Assembly: GCA_019635535.1 (NCBI GenBank)
Contig: JAHBZH010000001.1
Coordinates: 379,001 to 443,000, forward strand
Source of the DNA: Sphingomonas sp.
GTDB lineage: Bacteria; Pseudomonadota; Alphaproteobacteria; Sphingomonadales; Sphingomonadaceae
Reading direction: 5' to 3'
DNA: 64,000 nucleotides
The position numbers were made by a program, and so were the translations under genes. Within the stretch, counting starts at the first letter, position 1. Every line of letters starts with the position of its first letter. Of the stretch, positions 54,249-62,614 are shown in pieces. The notes under the pieces were generated by a model. That model had not been told where the DNA came from. It made no database searches and saw only the letters and a list, made by a program, of their open reading frames with translations.

Positions 54249-54403
54249 GGTTTCGAATTAGCCGTTCTTCGAACCCTTCGGCAATTGCGGTCTTCTACCC
54301 TTAGGGAACATCAGACCCACGATACCCTCCTGACGCACATGTCCTAGCATCACCCGCCCCGGCTGCGTTACGCAAGGGACGATTCGCGGGCGGAGGGCTG
54401 GGA

Positions 54404-55348
54404 TTGGCCGGGCACCATCATCACGATCATGGCGGCCATGCGCACGGCCACGCCCATGCCCATGCGCCGAAGGATTTCGGCCGCGCCTTCGCGATCGGCA
54501 TCACGCTCAACGTACTGTTCGTCGCCGCCGAGGCGGCCGCCGGGATCGTCTTCAACTCGATGGCGCTGCTGGCCGACGCGGGGCACAATCTGGTCGACGT
54601 GGTCGGCCTCGCCATCGCCTGGCTCGGCGCGGGGCTGGCCAAGCGCGCGCCGACGCGGCGCTTCACCTGGGGCTATCGCGGCGCCTCGATCCTCGCCTCG
54701 CTGAGCAACGGCGTGCTGCTGCTGATCGCGGTGGGGGCGATCACGGCCGAGGCGCTCGGCCGGTTCCGCGATCCGCCCGACGTGCCGGGCGGCGTGGTGA
54801 TCCTGGTCGCGGCGATCGGCGTCGTCGTCAATTTCGGCACGGCCCTGCTGTTCGTCAGCGGGCGCAAGAAGGACATCAACATCCAGGGCGCCTATCTCCA
54901 CATGGCCGCCGACGCGGCGGTGTCCGCCGGCGTGGTCCTGGCCGGCTTCGCGATGATCTGGACCGGGGCGCTGTGGATCGACCCGGCGATCAGCCTGGTC
55001 ATCGCCGCGATCATCCTGTGGAGCACCTGGGACCTGCTCAAGCAATCGGTGCTGCTCTCGATGGGCGCGGTGCCGCAGGGGATCGAGACCGAGGAGGTCG
55101 AGGCCGCGCTGGCCGAGATGCCGGGCGTCACGGCGGTCCACGATCTCCACATCTGGGCGGCGGGCACCAGCGCGACCGTGATGACCGCGCATCTGGTGAT
55201 CGACGGGCCCTATCCGGGCAACGGCTTCCTGCAGGACGCGCAGCGGACGATGCACGACCGTTTCGGCATCGGCCACGTCACGCTCCAGATCGAGGTGGAA
55301 GGCGGCGCGGACTGCGCCGATTGCGGGGCGCCGGCGCACGGCTATTGA
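54404..55348 (+). CDS. Cation diffusion facilitator (CDF) metal exporter
   Basis: This 314-residue proton-coupled exporter of zinc or related metals has a His-rich N-terminus ('HHHHDHGGHAHGHAHAHAPK'), six membrane helices with the HxxxD site motif 'LLADAGHNLVDVVGLAIAW' and 'AYLHMAADAAVSAGVVLAG', and a C-terminal cytoplasmic domain. The C-terminus has CxxC-like 'DCADCGAPAHG'. Start is TTG at 54404 with GGAGGG upstream. Confidence 0.92.
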   Translation: MAGHHHHDHGGHAHGHAHAHAPKDFGRAFAIGITLNVLFVAAEAAAGIVFNSMALLADAGHNLVDVVGLAIAWLGAGLAKRAPTRRFTWGYRGASILASLSNGVLLLIAVGAITAEALGRFRDPPDVPGGVVILVAAIGVVVNFGTALLFVSGRKKDINIQGAYLHMAADAAVSAGVVLAGFAMIWTGALWIDPAISLVIAAIILWSTWDLLKQSVLLSMGAVPQGIETEEVEAALAEMPGVTAVHDLHIWAAGTSATVMTAHLVIDGPYPGNGFLQDAQRTMHDRFGIGHVTLQIEVEGGADCADCGAPAHGY

Positions 55349-55419
55349 GGCCGCTGGCGGGCAAGGCGGTTTGGCCCTATCCTGCGCCGGTCCCGCTTCC
55401 CGCAAGGAGTCGCCCAGAC

Positions 55420-55956
55420 ATGCGTGCCCTCGCCCCGATCGTCGTCGCCGCGCTCGCGCTGATGCCTGTTGCCGCCCTGCCGGCCTTGCCCGAAGGTGCC
55501 CGCGCCCCCGATTTCACCACCACCGGCGCGCTCGCCGGGCGGCCCTTCCGCCTGCATCTCGCCGAGCAGCTCCGCCACGGTCCGGTGGTGCTCTATTTCT
55601 ATCCGCGCGCCTTCACCGAAGGCTGCACCGCCGAGGCCAATGCCTTTTCCGAAGCCTCGGCCGAATTCAGCCGGCTCGGCGCGCGCGTGATCGGCATGTC
55701 GGCAGACGATTACGACACGCTGCGCCGCTTCTCGGTCGAGGCGTGCCGCAACGCCTTCCCGGTCGCGACCGCCAGCGCGGAGACGATCCGCGCCTATGAC
55801 GTGCTGCTGCGCGAGGGCGCCAATCTCACCAACCGCACCTCCTACGTGATCGCGCCGGACGGGCGGATTCTCCATGTCCACAGCAATATGGACTGGCGCG
55901 AGCATGTGACGAGCACGCTGGCCGCCGTGCGCCAGTGGCATGCGCGGCAGCGATAA
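55420..55956 (+). CDS. Secreted peroxiredoxin (AhpC/TSA, BCP-like)
   Basis: This 178-residue thiol peroxidase has a signal peptide ('IVVAALALMPVAALPALP') and a thioredoxin fold with the peroxidatic Cys in 'FYPRAFTEGCTAEANAFSE', then 'VIGMSADDYDTLRRF' and a possible resolving Cys in 'SVEACRNAFPV'. It would detoxify peroxides in the periplasm. AAGGAG lies ten bases before the ATG. Confidence 0.88.
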   Translation: MRALAPIVVAALALMPVAALPALPEGARAPDFTTTGALAGRPFRLHLAEQLRHGPVVLYFYPRAFTEGCTAEANAFSEASAEFSRLGARVIGMSADDYDTLRRFSVEACRNAFPVATASAETIRAYDVLLREGANLTNRTSYVIAPDGRILHVHSNMDWREHVTSTLAAVRQWHARQR

Positions 55957-55969
55957 GGAGCGTTCCGAT

Positions 55970-56092
55970 TCCGTAACGTACGGATTTGTTGGAACCTTTC
56001 GCCGAGACGGCGCTTTGTGACCCCGGGATGCTGGATGTCACGCGGCGTTCCCGGGGCGTCGGGCCTATGGCCCTGACGCCCCGCTTTGTGAC
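55970..56092 (+). promoter_or_regulatory. Structured upstream region of the small lipoprotein gene
   Basis: Seen in order: inverted repeat TCCGTA-ACG-TACGGA (55970-55984); GGAACC at 55991, which resembles the -35 of EcfG-type stress promoters, though the following -10 candidate is weak; an 11-base direct repeat CGCTTTGTGAC at 56011-56021 and 56082-56092; and between them a 13-bp stem-loop (GGGGCGTCGGGCC / GGCCCTGACGCCCC, 56053-56082). Function is inferred only. Confidence 0.4.
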
Positions 56093-56110
56093 GCGACGAA
56101 AGGGGTTTCG

Positions 56111-56386
56111 ATGAAGATTTTGACCCAGGGGGCGATCGCGGCGGGCCTGCTCACGCTGACCGCGTGCGGCACCAACACCCCCGCCGAGAACGCGGCCGAA
56201 AATATCGAGGCTGTGGCCGACAACCAGGCCGACTATCTCGACAGCCTCGCCGACAACACCGCCGATCCGACGCTCGAGCAGAGCCTCGAGAACCAGGCGG
56301 ACGCGGTGCGCGAAGCCGGCGAGAACCGCGCGGACGCGGTCGAATCCGGCGCACTTCCGCCGCCGCCCGACACGAACGGCATGTAA
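56111..56386 (+). CDS. Small Asn/Ala/Glu-rich lipoprotein
   Basis: This 91-residue protein has a lipobox ('[12 protein letters not shown]') and an acidic, probably helical body with internal similarity ('[19 protein letters not shown]', '[19 protein letters not shown]'), heptad-like in spacing. It ends in a Pro-rich tail. Likely an outer-membrane lipoprotein; no named family. It is monocistronic: its own structured upstream region and a strong terminator behind. Confidence 0.8.
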   Translation: MKILTQGAIAAGLLTLTACGTNTPAENAAENIEAVADNQADYLDSLADNTADPTLEQSLENQADAVREAGENRADAVESGALPPPPDTNGM

Positions 56387-56391
56387 GCCGC

Positions 56392-56421
56392 GGGGCGCCC
56401 GCCGTTCGGGCGCCCCTTTTT
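56392..56421 (+). terminator. Rho-independent terminator after the small lipoprotein
   Basis: GGGGCGCCCG and CGGGCGCCCC form a perfect 10-bp stem around CCGTT, followed by TTTTTT. It lies 6 bases after the stop codon. Confidence 0.93.
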
Positions 56422-56484
56422 CCCAGACCCAAGCGCCGGTATGACGGGGGCGATGACTCTTCTCCGCTGCGCCGGCGCGCCGCC

Positions 56485-57192
56485 ATGAGCGGCGACATCA
56501 AGCTCCACCAGAGCTGGCTGGCCCCGCTCGCGGTCGAATTCGCCCAGCCCTACATGCGCGTGCTGAAGGATTTCCTGCTGGCCGAGAAGGCCGCCGGACA
56601 GCGCATCTTCCCCAAAGGGGGCGAATGGTTCCGCGCGCTCGATCTGACCCCGCTCGGCCAGGTGCGCGTCGTCATCTTGGGCCAGGACCCCTATCACGGG
56701 CCGGGCCAGGCGCACGGGCTGTGCTTCAGCGTGAAGCCGGGCGTCGCGATCCCGCCCAGCCTCGTCAACATCTACAAGGAATTGCGCGACGATCTCGGCT
56801 TCGCACCGGCGGCGCACGGCTTTCTGGAACATTGGGCGAAACAGGGTGTGCTGCTGCTCAACAGCGTGCTGACCGTCCGCATGGGCCAGGCGGCATCGCA
56901 CCGCGACCAGGGCTGGGAGCGCTTCACCGACGCCGCGATCGCGCAGGTGAACCGGCAGGCCGATCCGGTCGTCTTCCTCCTCTGGGGCGCTTATGCACAG
57001 CGCAAGGCGGCGCTGGTCGACAGCATCGAGACGGGCGGACGGCACCTGGTGCTGAAGGCGCCGCACCCGTCGCCGCTCTCCGCGCATAACGGCTTTTTCG
57101 GCTGCCGCCACTTCTCCAAGGCGAACGTCTTTCTCGAAAGCCGGGGACTGGAGCCGATCGACTGGCAATTGCCGGCCGATCCCGAACGCTGA
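56485..57192 (+). CDS. ung: Uracil-DNA glycosylase
   Basis: This 235-residue base-excision enzyme has '[20 protein letters not shown]' with the catalytic Asp in GQDPYH, '[16 protein letters not shown]' and '[20 protein letters not shown]' with the HPSPLS loop. All family 1 motifs are intact. Start at the ATG at 56485. Confidence 0.96.
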   Translation: MSGDIKLHQSWLAPLAVEFAQPYMRVLKDFLLAEKAAGQRIFPKGGEWFRALDLTPLGQVRVVILGQDPYHGPGQAHGLCFSVKPGVAIPPSLVNIYKELRDDLGFAPAAHGFLEHWAKQGVLLLNSVLTVRMGQAASHRDQGWERFTDAAIAQVNRQADPVVFLLWGAYAQRKAALVDSIETGGRHLVLKAPHPSPLSAHNGFFGCRHFSKANVFLESRGLEPIDWQLPADPER

Positions 57193-57215
57193 TCGACCCG
57201 CCCGCCGCGACGAAT

Positions 57216-57243
57216 TTGACGTTGCGCGGCGCAACGCTAACAG
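57216..57243 (+). promoter_or_regulatory. Putative promoter with palindromic spacer ahead of the PhnA-like gene
   Basis: TTGACG (57216-57221) and TAACAG (57238-57243) are spaced 16 bases apart, and the spacer carries the inverted repeat CGTTGCG-CGG-CGCAACG (57220-57236). This layout suits a repressed sigma-70-type promoter. The -10 match is poor, so the call is tentative. Confidence 0.35.
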
Positions 57244-57282
57244 GGCCGCCAGGGCATGAAGGACCCCTTTTCGGAGAGCAGG

Positions 57283-57585
57283 ATGAGCGACGACGAATAT
57301 GTCTATGACGAGGCGCGCGGCGAATGGCTGCCGGCCGCCGAACTGAAGGCGCAGCGGGTCGAGGCGGACGCCGTGGAGGTCCGCGACGCCGTAGGCAACT
57401 TGCTCGCGGACGGCGATCAGGTGACGCTGGTCAAGGATCTCGAAGTGAAAGGCGCCGGGCAGACGCTGAAGCGCGGCACATTGATCAAGTCGATCCGGCT
57501 GACCGGCGACCCGCAGGAGATCGACTGCCGCTACGAAGGCATCAAGGGCCTCGTGCTGCGCGCCGAATTCGTGAAGAAGCGCTGA
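57283..57585 (+). CDS. PhnA-domain (YjdM-like) protein
   Basis: This 100-residue protein has the PhnA C-terminal fold: 'EVRDAVGNLLADGDQVTLVK', 'DLEVKGAGQTLKRGTLIKSI' and 'YEGIKGLVLRAEFVKK'. The N-terminal zinc ribbon of full-length YjdM is missing. Despite the old name, family members are not shown to cleave phosphonates. Start at the ATG at 57283, five bases after GGAGAG; an ATG at 57256 is also in frame. Confidence 0.88.
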   Translation: MSDDEYVYDEARGEWLPAAELKAQRVEADAVEVRDAVGNLLADGDQVTLVKDLEVKGAGQTLKRGTLIKSIRLTGDPQEIDCRYEGIKGLVLRAEFVKKR

Positions 57586-57592
57586 AGCAGGC

Positions 57593-58120
57593 ATGACCGG
57601 AACGCGACGGGGACGCTGGTGGGCGATTCCGGTTCTGATCGCCGCCGCCTGGCTCTACTGGACCGACGGCCATCTGCTGCCGCCCAGGACCATCCGCACC
57701 GATGCGGGTGACCGCGTCGAGGTGATCGACGGCGACAGCCTGCGCATCGCCGGTCGGGTCGTGCGGCTGCAGGCGTATGACGCGCCCGAATATCGGCAGG
57801 AATGTGCGGACGCGCGGGGACGGCCCTGGGCCTGCGGGCAGGCCGCCCGCGAGCGCCTGATCGTCTTGGCCGACGCCGGCGGTCTTGCCTGCGCCGATCT
57901 CGGCCGCGACCGCTATGGCCGGACGATCGCCCGCTGCCGGACCCGGGACGGCGATATCGGCGCCGCCATGGTCCGCGAAGGCATGGGGCGAAGGCTGCGC
58001 GGCGCCCGGGACGACCGTTACGCGAACGAGGAGGTCGCCGCACGTCGGGCCGGGCGCGGCATGTGGCGAGGCACCCACGAGCATCCCGCCGACTGGCGCG
58101 ACGCGCAGCACCGGTCCTGA
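57593..58120 (+). CDS. Thermonuclease (staphylococcal nuclease-like, SNase)
   Basis: This 175-residue exported nuclease has an N-terminal membrane or signal segment ('AIPVLIAAAWLYW') and the SNase OB-fold: 'VEVIDGDSLRIAGRVVRLQA' with Asp, 'DAPEYRQ' and 'LGRDRYGRTIARC' with Arg, then 'AMVREGMG'. It is 7 bases after the PhnA-like gene and probably in the same transcript. Confidence 0.9.
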   Translation: MTGTRRGRWWAIPVLIAAAWLYWTDGHLLPPRTIRTDAGDRVEVIDGDSLRIAGRVVRLQAYDAPEYRQECADARGRPWACGQAARERLIVLADAGGLACADLGRDRYGRTIARCRTRDGDIGAAMVREGMGRRLRGARDDRYANEEVAARRAGRGMWRGTHEHPADWRDAQHRS

Positions 58121-58130
58121 CACCGATAGG

Positions 58131-58538
58131 CTAGCGGCCGCGGCGCGGATCCTGCAGGCGCCGGGTGAGATGTCCGGCGAGGGCTCCGGGCAGCGCGGCG
58201 ACGGCGCCGGCGACGGTCGCGACGGCGATCTCCACCAGCCAGAGATCATGCGATGCCGGATCGCCCGCCCGTTCCACGACCACCCGCGCCACGACCGCCA
58301 GCGGCAGGCAGGACGCCATCATCGCCCAGGCCAGCAGCGGCTGCGCGAGCCCGCCCACGACCAGCATCATCGCCATGGCCGAAAGACCGGCGAGGCCGGC
58401 GATCATCAACGGATCGATCAGGCCGCCGCTATTGTAGGGAGCGATCCAGTTCGGCAGGCCCGCCAAGCATAGGCCGGCGGCGAAGGCGAACACAAGCCAG
58501 GGCACGCGATTTCGAAACATGGCGATGCGATCATCCAT
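58131..58538 (-). CDS. Hypothetical four-helix membrane protein
   Basis: This 135-residue protein has about four hydrophobic helices ('VPWLVFAFAAGLCLAGLP', 'PLMIAGLAGLSAMAMMLVVG', 'LLAWAMMASCLPLAVVARVV', 'IAVATVAGAVAALPGALAG') and a basic tail. No family recognised. An internal ATG (residue 7) is an alternative start. It is convergent with the nuclease gene. Confidence 0.65.
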   Translation of the reverse strand: MDDRIAMFRNRVPWLVFAFAAGLCLAGLPNWIAPYNSGGLIDPLMIAGLAGLSAMAMMLVVGGLAQPLLAWAMMASCLPLAVVARVVVERAGDPASHDLWLVEIAVATVAGAVAALPGALAGHLTRRLQDPRRGR

Positions 58539-58686
58539 CCGGACGATTAAGAATGTGCCACGACTTATGGTTTAGAGCGGGCCATTGGCGCCTTGCCCTT
58601 CCGGATTGCGCGCGACATGCGTTTTGAGCCTGACACCGCCGCGCTCGCCAGTTAAGCTGTCGAACAGCGCGATTGGGGAGTTCGCC

Positions 58687-60105
58687 ATGAAGCCTGTGCG
58701 TATGGGATTGTTGCTGTGCCTGGCGGCGCTGGTGGCGGCCTGCGGCGGCGGTGGCGGCTCGTCTTCGAACAATTCCGGCGGATCGAATCCGCCGCCGATC
58801 TCGACCTGCTCGCTGCGCGACCGTCAGAACTGGGCGGCGGCACAGATCCGCGAATGGTATTTCTTCCCGGAGACGCTGCCCGCCAGCCTCGATCCGGCGC
58901 CCTATCCCTCGGTCGACGCCTATATCGACGCGCTGACCGCCAGCGCCCGCGCGCAGGGGCGCGATCGCTTCTTCACCTACATCACCTCGATCGCCGAGGA
59001 GAATGCGTTCATCAATTCGGGCCAGAGCGCCGGCTTCGGCATCCGTCTCGCCATCGCGTCCGGCACGCGGCTGTTCGTCGCCGAGGCCTTCGAAGGCGCG
59101 CCGGGGCTGGCCGCCGGCATCGACCGGGGCACCGAAATCCTCGCGATCGGCACGAGCAGCGCGAACCTGCGCACCGTTTCGTCGATCCTCGCCTCCGAAG
59201 GCAGCGGCGGCATCACCAACGCGCTCGGGCCCAACACCGCCGGAACGACCCGCGTGCTGCGGATCACCGACGCCGGCGGCACCCGCGAGGTGACCGTCGC
59301 CAAGGCCGATTTCGAGCTGCTGCCCGTGTCCACCCGCTATGGCGCGCAGATCATCAACGACGGCGGCCGGCAGGTCGGCTATGTCAACCTGCGCACCTTC
59401 ATCGGCACCGCCGATCCGGCGCTGCGCAACGCCTTCGCCCAGTTCCGCGCGGCGGGAATCACCGAGATCATCGTCGATTTCCGCTACAATGGCGGCGGGC
59501 TGGTGCGGATCGCCGATCTGATGGGCGATCTGCTTGGCGGCAACCGCACGGCATCGGACGTTTTCTCCTATACCGTCTTCCGGCCGGAAAAGTCCTCGCT
59601 CGACGAGACGCGGCGCTTCCAGGTTCAGCCGCAATCGGTCTCGCCGACCCGGATCGCCTTCATCGGCACGGGCGGCACGGCGTCGGCCAGCGAACTCGTG
59701 ATCAACGCCTTCATTCCCTATCTGGGGAGCAGCACCGCGCTGGTCGGCACCAACACGTTCGGCAAGCCCGTCGGCCAGGTCGCGATCGACCGCGCCGCCT
59801 GCGACGACCGGCTGCGCGTGGTGGCCTTCGCCACCCAGAACGCGGCGCGCCAGGGCGCTTATTATAACGGCCTCGCCGGCGTCATGCCCGCGACCTGTCA
59901 GGCCGGCGACGATATCAGCCGGCCGCTCGGCGATCCGCAGGAGGCGTCGGTCGCCCGCGCGCTCGATTTCCTCGCCGGACGGAGCTGCAACCCGATCACC
60001 TCCGGTATCGCGGCGCAGACGCTGCGCGCGCCGGACGAGCGGCGCGAGCTGCTGACCCCGGAACGGCCGAGCGCGGCGCAACGCGACGTCCCGGGCCTGT
60101 TCTAA
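58687..60105 (+). CDS. S41-family (C-terminal processing) peptidase lipoprotein
   Basis: This 472-residue exported protein has a lipobox ('LAALVAACGGGGG'), a Ser/Asn-rich linker, an N-terminal helical domain, a PDZ-like segment ('VAEAFEGAPGLAAGIDRGTE') and the S41 tail-protease domain, with 'IIVDFRYNGGGLVRIADLMG' and the catalytic Ser region 'IGTGGTASASELVINAF'. The catalytic Lys probably lies in 'GTNTFGKPVGQ'. Start at 58687, behind GGGGAG. The last bases overlap the convergent gene. Confidence 0.88.
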   Translation: MKPVRMGLLLCLAALVAACGGGGGSSSNNSGGSNPPPISTCSLRDRQNWAAAQIREWYFFPETLPASLDPAPYPSVDAYIDALTASARAQGRDRFFTYITSIAEENAFINSGQSAGFGIRLAIASGTRLFVAEAFEGAPGLAAGIDRGTEILAIGTSSANLRTVSSILASEGSGGITNALGPNTAGTTRVLRITDAGGTREVTVAKADFELLPVSTRYGAQIINDGGRQVGYVNLRTFIGTADPALRNAFAQFRAAGITEIIVDFRYNGGGLVRIADLMGDLLGGNRTASDVFSYTVFRPEKSSLDETRRFQVQPQSVSPTRIAFIGTGGTASASELVINAFIPYLGSSTALVGTNTFGKPVGQVAIDRAACDDRLRVVAFATQNAARQGAYYNGLAGVMPATCQAGDDISRPLGDPQEASVARALDFLAGRSCNPITSGIAAQTLRAPDERRELLTPERPSAAQRDVPGLF

Positions 60106-60875
60106 GCGCCGAAGTCGAAGCCGAGCTGGCCGGGTTTCTGTGCCGCCGGCGCCCTGCGGCAGAGATTGTGCAGCTCGACCATGTCGAGATGGTCCTTGCC
60201 GGCATCGAGCAACAGCAGGCCGAGCTCGTCTTGCGCATCCTTGCCGACGCGGGCGTGCAGCGCGAGCGGCGCTTCGGGCGACAATCTGGCCAGGCGCGCG
60301 CTGCAGGCGGCGAGATCGCTCTCCACGATCCGGCGCATGACGAGCAGGCTGCGCCGCCCGTCCGTCACCCGGCCCAGATAGAGATCGCTGCTCTCCTCAT
60401 AATCGATCCGCCCCGTCGCCGCGTCGGCAAGCAGGAAGGCGACGCGCACCATCCGCCCCCGCCCCGCATCCGGCAGCAGGATCATCGGCCGGCGCGCGGG
60501 ATCGCCCGGCGGACGCGGACCGTGACGCAGATACTCCGTCGGGAAGGAGAGGCTGATCGCATGCCAAGGCGCGGCCTCCGGCGCGGGCAGCCAGCGGGTC
60601 GCGCGCGGGCCGGCGCCGACGAGGCGGCAACCGATCACCGCATCGCCGCCGTCCAAGGCATAAGCGAAGGCCAGGCCCCGGCGGCGCAGCACCAGCTTGA
60701 TGCAGCCGAACCCGCCCGCGCCGGCGATGCGGAACACGCCGTGCCGGTCGGCGCGCACCGTCCAGGCGCCTGACACCAGCCGTTGCGCCCGATCGGCGAC
60801 CGCGAAGCGCAGCGCCGGCACCGACACTTCCGCCCCGCGCGACGCGATCCATGCATAGGCGCCCGGCCCGCTCAT
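60102..60875 (-). CDS. Hypothetical protein
   Basis: This 257-residue, Arg/Ala-rich soluble protein has beta-strand-like segments ('LRFAVADRAQRLVSGAW', 'FRIAGAGGFGCIKLVLRRRG') and a C-terminal part with 'LLVMRRIVESDLAACSARL'. I see no signal peptide, membrane helix or known motif. It is conserved enough in codon use to be real: the third positions are strongly GC. Its stop interlocks (CTAA) with that of the S41 gene. Confidence 0.65.
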   Translation of the reverse strand: MSGPGAYAWIASRGAEVSVPALRFAVADRAQRLVSGAWTVRADRHGVFRIAGAGGFGCIKLVLRRRGLAFAYALDGGDAVIGCRLVGAGPRATRWLPAPEAAPWHAISLSFPTEYLRHGPRPPGDPARRPMILLPDAGRGRMVRVAFLLADAATGRIDYEESSDLYLGRVTDGRRSLLVMRRIVESDLAACSARLARLSPEAPLALHARVGKDAQDELGLLLLDAGKDHLDMVELHNLCRRAPAAQKPGQLGFDFGA

Positions 60876-60967
60876 CCCGACCCCCTTCCCGAACGCATCC
60901 TAGCGCCGGAGCCAAGCGGGTCCAGCACGGGCTGGACGCCGGACGCCACGCGTCTAGTCTGGCCGGC

Positions 60968-61621
60968 ATGACCCGCTTGCTCGCCAGCCTCGCCGCCCTG
61001 CTCGCACTTGCCGGATGCGGCGGCCCGGAACCGGCGATCGCGCCTGTCAACGAGGCCGAACCGGTCAACGCCGCCGGCGTGGCCGAGCCGGTGCCGGAGC
61101 GGGCGCGGGTGCGGCTGGAGACGACGGCGGGCGCGATCGTGGTGGAGCTGGACGGCGCCCGGGCGCCGGTCACCACCGCCAATTTCCTGCGCTATGCCGA
61201 GGAGGGGCGGTTCGACGGCACCAGCTTCTACCGCGCCGCACCGACGCAGGGCGCGCGCGAACGCGGCTTCGTCCAGGGCGGCATCCGCCGCTCCTATCGC
61301 CGGATGCTGCCGCCGATCGCACACGAGCCGACCGACGAGACGGGCCTGCGTCACGAGGCCGGCACGATCTCCATGGCGCGCAGCGCGCCCGGCATGGCGA
61401 TGGGCGAATTCTTCATCACCACCGCGCGGATGGAGAGCATGGACGCGCGCGGCGGCGAGCCCGGCTATGCCGCCTTCGGCCGGGTCGTGGAGGGCATGGA
61501 CACGGTCCGCGCCATCCTCGCCATGCCGACCGATCCGCAAGCCGGCAGCGGCGCGATGCGCGGCCAGCTGCTCGCCGAGCCGGTGACCATCGTCACCGCG
61601 CGGCGCGTGGCGGACGACTAG
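60968..61621 (+). CDS. Cyclophilin-type peptidyl-prolyl isomerase lipoprotein
   Basis: This 217-residue periplasmic isomerase has a lipobox ('ALLALAGCGGPE'), a short Ala/Pro linker and a cyclophilin domain: 'VVELDGARAPVTTANFLRYA', 'FDGTSFYRA', 'GTISMARSAPGMAMGEFFI' and 'YAAFGRVVEGMD'. It helps fold exported proteins. Ends in a shared CTAG with the convergent VOC gene. Confidence 0.9.
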   Translation: MTRLLASLAALLALAGCGGPEPAIAPVNEAEPVNAAGVAEPVPERARVRLETTAGAIVVELDGARAPVTTANFLRYAEEGRFDGTSFYRAAPTQGARERGFVQGGIRRSYRRMLPPIAHEPTDETGLRHEAGTISMARSAPGMAMGEFFITTARMESMDARGGEPGYAAFGRVVEGMDTVRAILAMPTDPQAGSGAMRGQLLAEPVTIVTARRVADD

Positions 61622-62019
61622 GTAACCGGCTCGATCAGATCCCACAGATTGCCGTACAGATCTTCGAACACCGCGACCTTGCCATAAGGCTGGCGCGCCG
61701 GCGGGCGGACGAAGCGGACCCCCTTGGCCGTCATCGCCGCATGATCGCGATCAAAATCGTCGGTGTGGAGGAAGAGGAAGACGCGGCCGCCCGTCTGGTT
61801 GCCGATGGCGGCGGCCTGCTCGGGCGTCGTGGCGCGGGCGAGGAGGAGAGTCGCCGAGCCCGCAGGCGCACCGGGCGGGGCGATGACGACCCAGCGCTTG
61901 TCCTGCTCCGGCTGATACCTGTCCTCGACCAAAGTGAAGCCGAGCGTGCCGACATACCAGGCGATCGCCTCGTCATAATCGCGCACGACGAGGCTGAGCT
62001 GGACGATGGACTGACGCAT
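61618..62019 (-). CDS. VOC-family (glyoxalase/bleomycin resistance) protein
   Basis: This 133-residue protein has the vicinal oxygen chelate fold: 'QLSLVVRDYDEAIAWYVGTL' and 'FEDLYGNLWDLIEP'. Possible metal ligands are a His in 'FLFLHTDDFD' and Glu near the end. Substrate unknown. Start at 62019 (behind GGAAG); the ATG at 62043 would overlap the upstream VOC gene end. Confidence 0.85.
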   Translation of the reverse strand: MRQSIVQLSLVVRDYDEAIAWYVGTLGFTLVEDRYQPEQDKRWVVIAPPGAPAGSATLLLARATTPEQAAAIGNQTGGRVFLFLHTDDFDRDHAAMTAKGVRFVRPPARQPYGKVAVFEDLYGNLWDLIEPVT

Positions 62020-62033
62020 GGAATTTTCTTCCG

Positions 62034-62414
62034 TCACCCGCATTGCGTCAGGCTGAGGCCGTTGCCGTCGGGATCGCTGAAAAAGGCGACCTTCGCGGCA
62101 CCGTCCGGCGAGGTCCAGATGCCGCGCGCATCCTGCCCCATGCCTTCGTAGATGGTCATCGCGACGCCCCTGGCGGCGAGCGCGTCGACGACGGCCGCGA
62201 TGTCCGCCACCTCCCAGCCCAGCACGGGGTGGGGCGAGGCGGCGTGGCCCGGCACCTCGGTGAGGCGCAAGGTCACGCCGGCGAGATCGAACAAGGCGGC
62301 GAAACCGTCATCGCCCGTGCGCTTCAGGCCGAGCGTGTCGGCGTAGAAGGGTTCGGCGACCGCGCGGCTGGCGGTGTTGACCAGGGCGACGGGACGGGCG
62401 GTGGCAAGCGGCAT
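62034..62414 (-). CDS. VOC-family protein
   Basis: This 126-residue protein has 'PVALVNTASRAVAEPFYADT' and 'ALFDLAGVTLRLTEVPGH', ending with 'KVAFFSDPDGNGLSLTQ', a glyoxalase-superfamily pattern. It precedes another VOC gene by 14 bases on the same strand, so the two likely form an operon and may have arisen by duplication, although they share little sequence. Substrate unknown. Confidence 0.85.
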   Translation of the reverse strand: MPLATARPVALVNTASRAVAEPFYADTLGLKRTGDDGFAALFDLAGVTLRLTEVPGHAASPHPVLGWEVADIAAVVDALAARGVAMTIYEGMGQDARGIWTSPDGAAKVAFFSDPDGNGLSLTQCG

Positions 62415-62614
62415 GGCGAGTCTCCTTCATGGACGGCGATGCGGCGATCATGCCGCAGCCGGCGGCGCGAAACCATCGCCCGGACGGGTGATTTTCCCCA
62501 GGCAGACATGCGCGCGCTACCGGGTGTCGCGGGCGAGACCGAAGCCCGGTTGGGTGATACAAGCGAGTCGCGACGTCCGCCGAATGGATGCGGACGGGCT
62601 TTCGGGAGGGACCG

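Noticed and set aside
62588..62614. Earlier start for the TIR-like gene at 62588
   Set aside because: It adds nine residues with no ribosome site, while the ATG at 62615 follows GGGAGGG at proper spacing.
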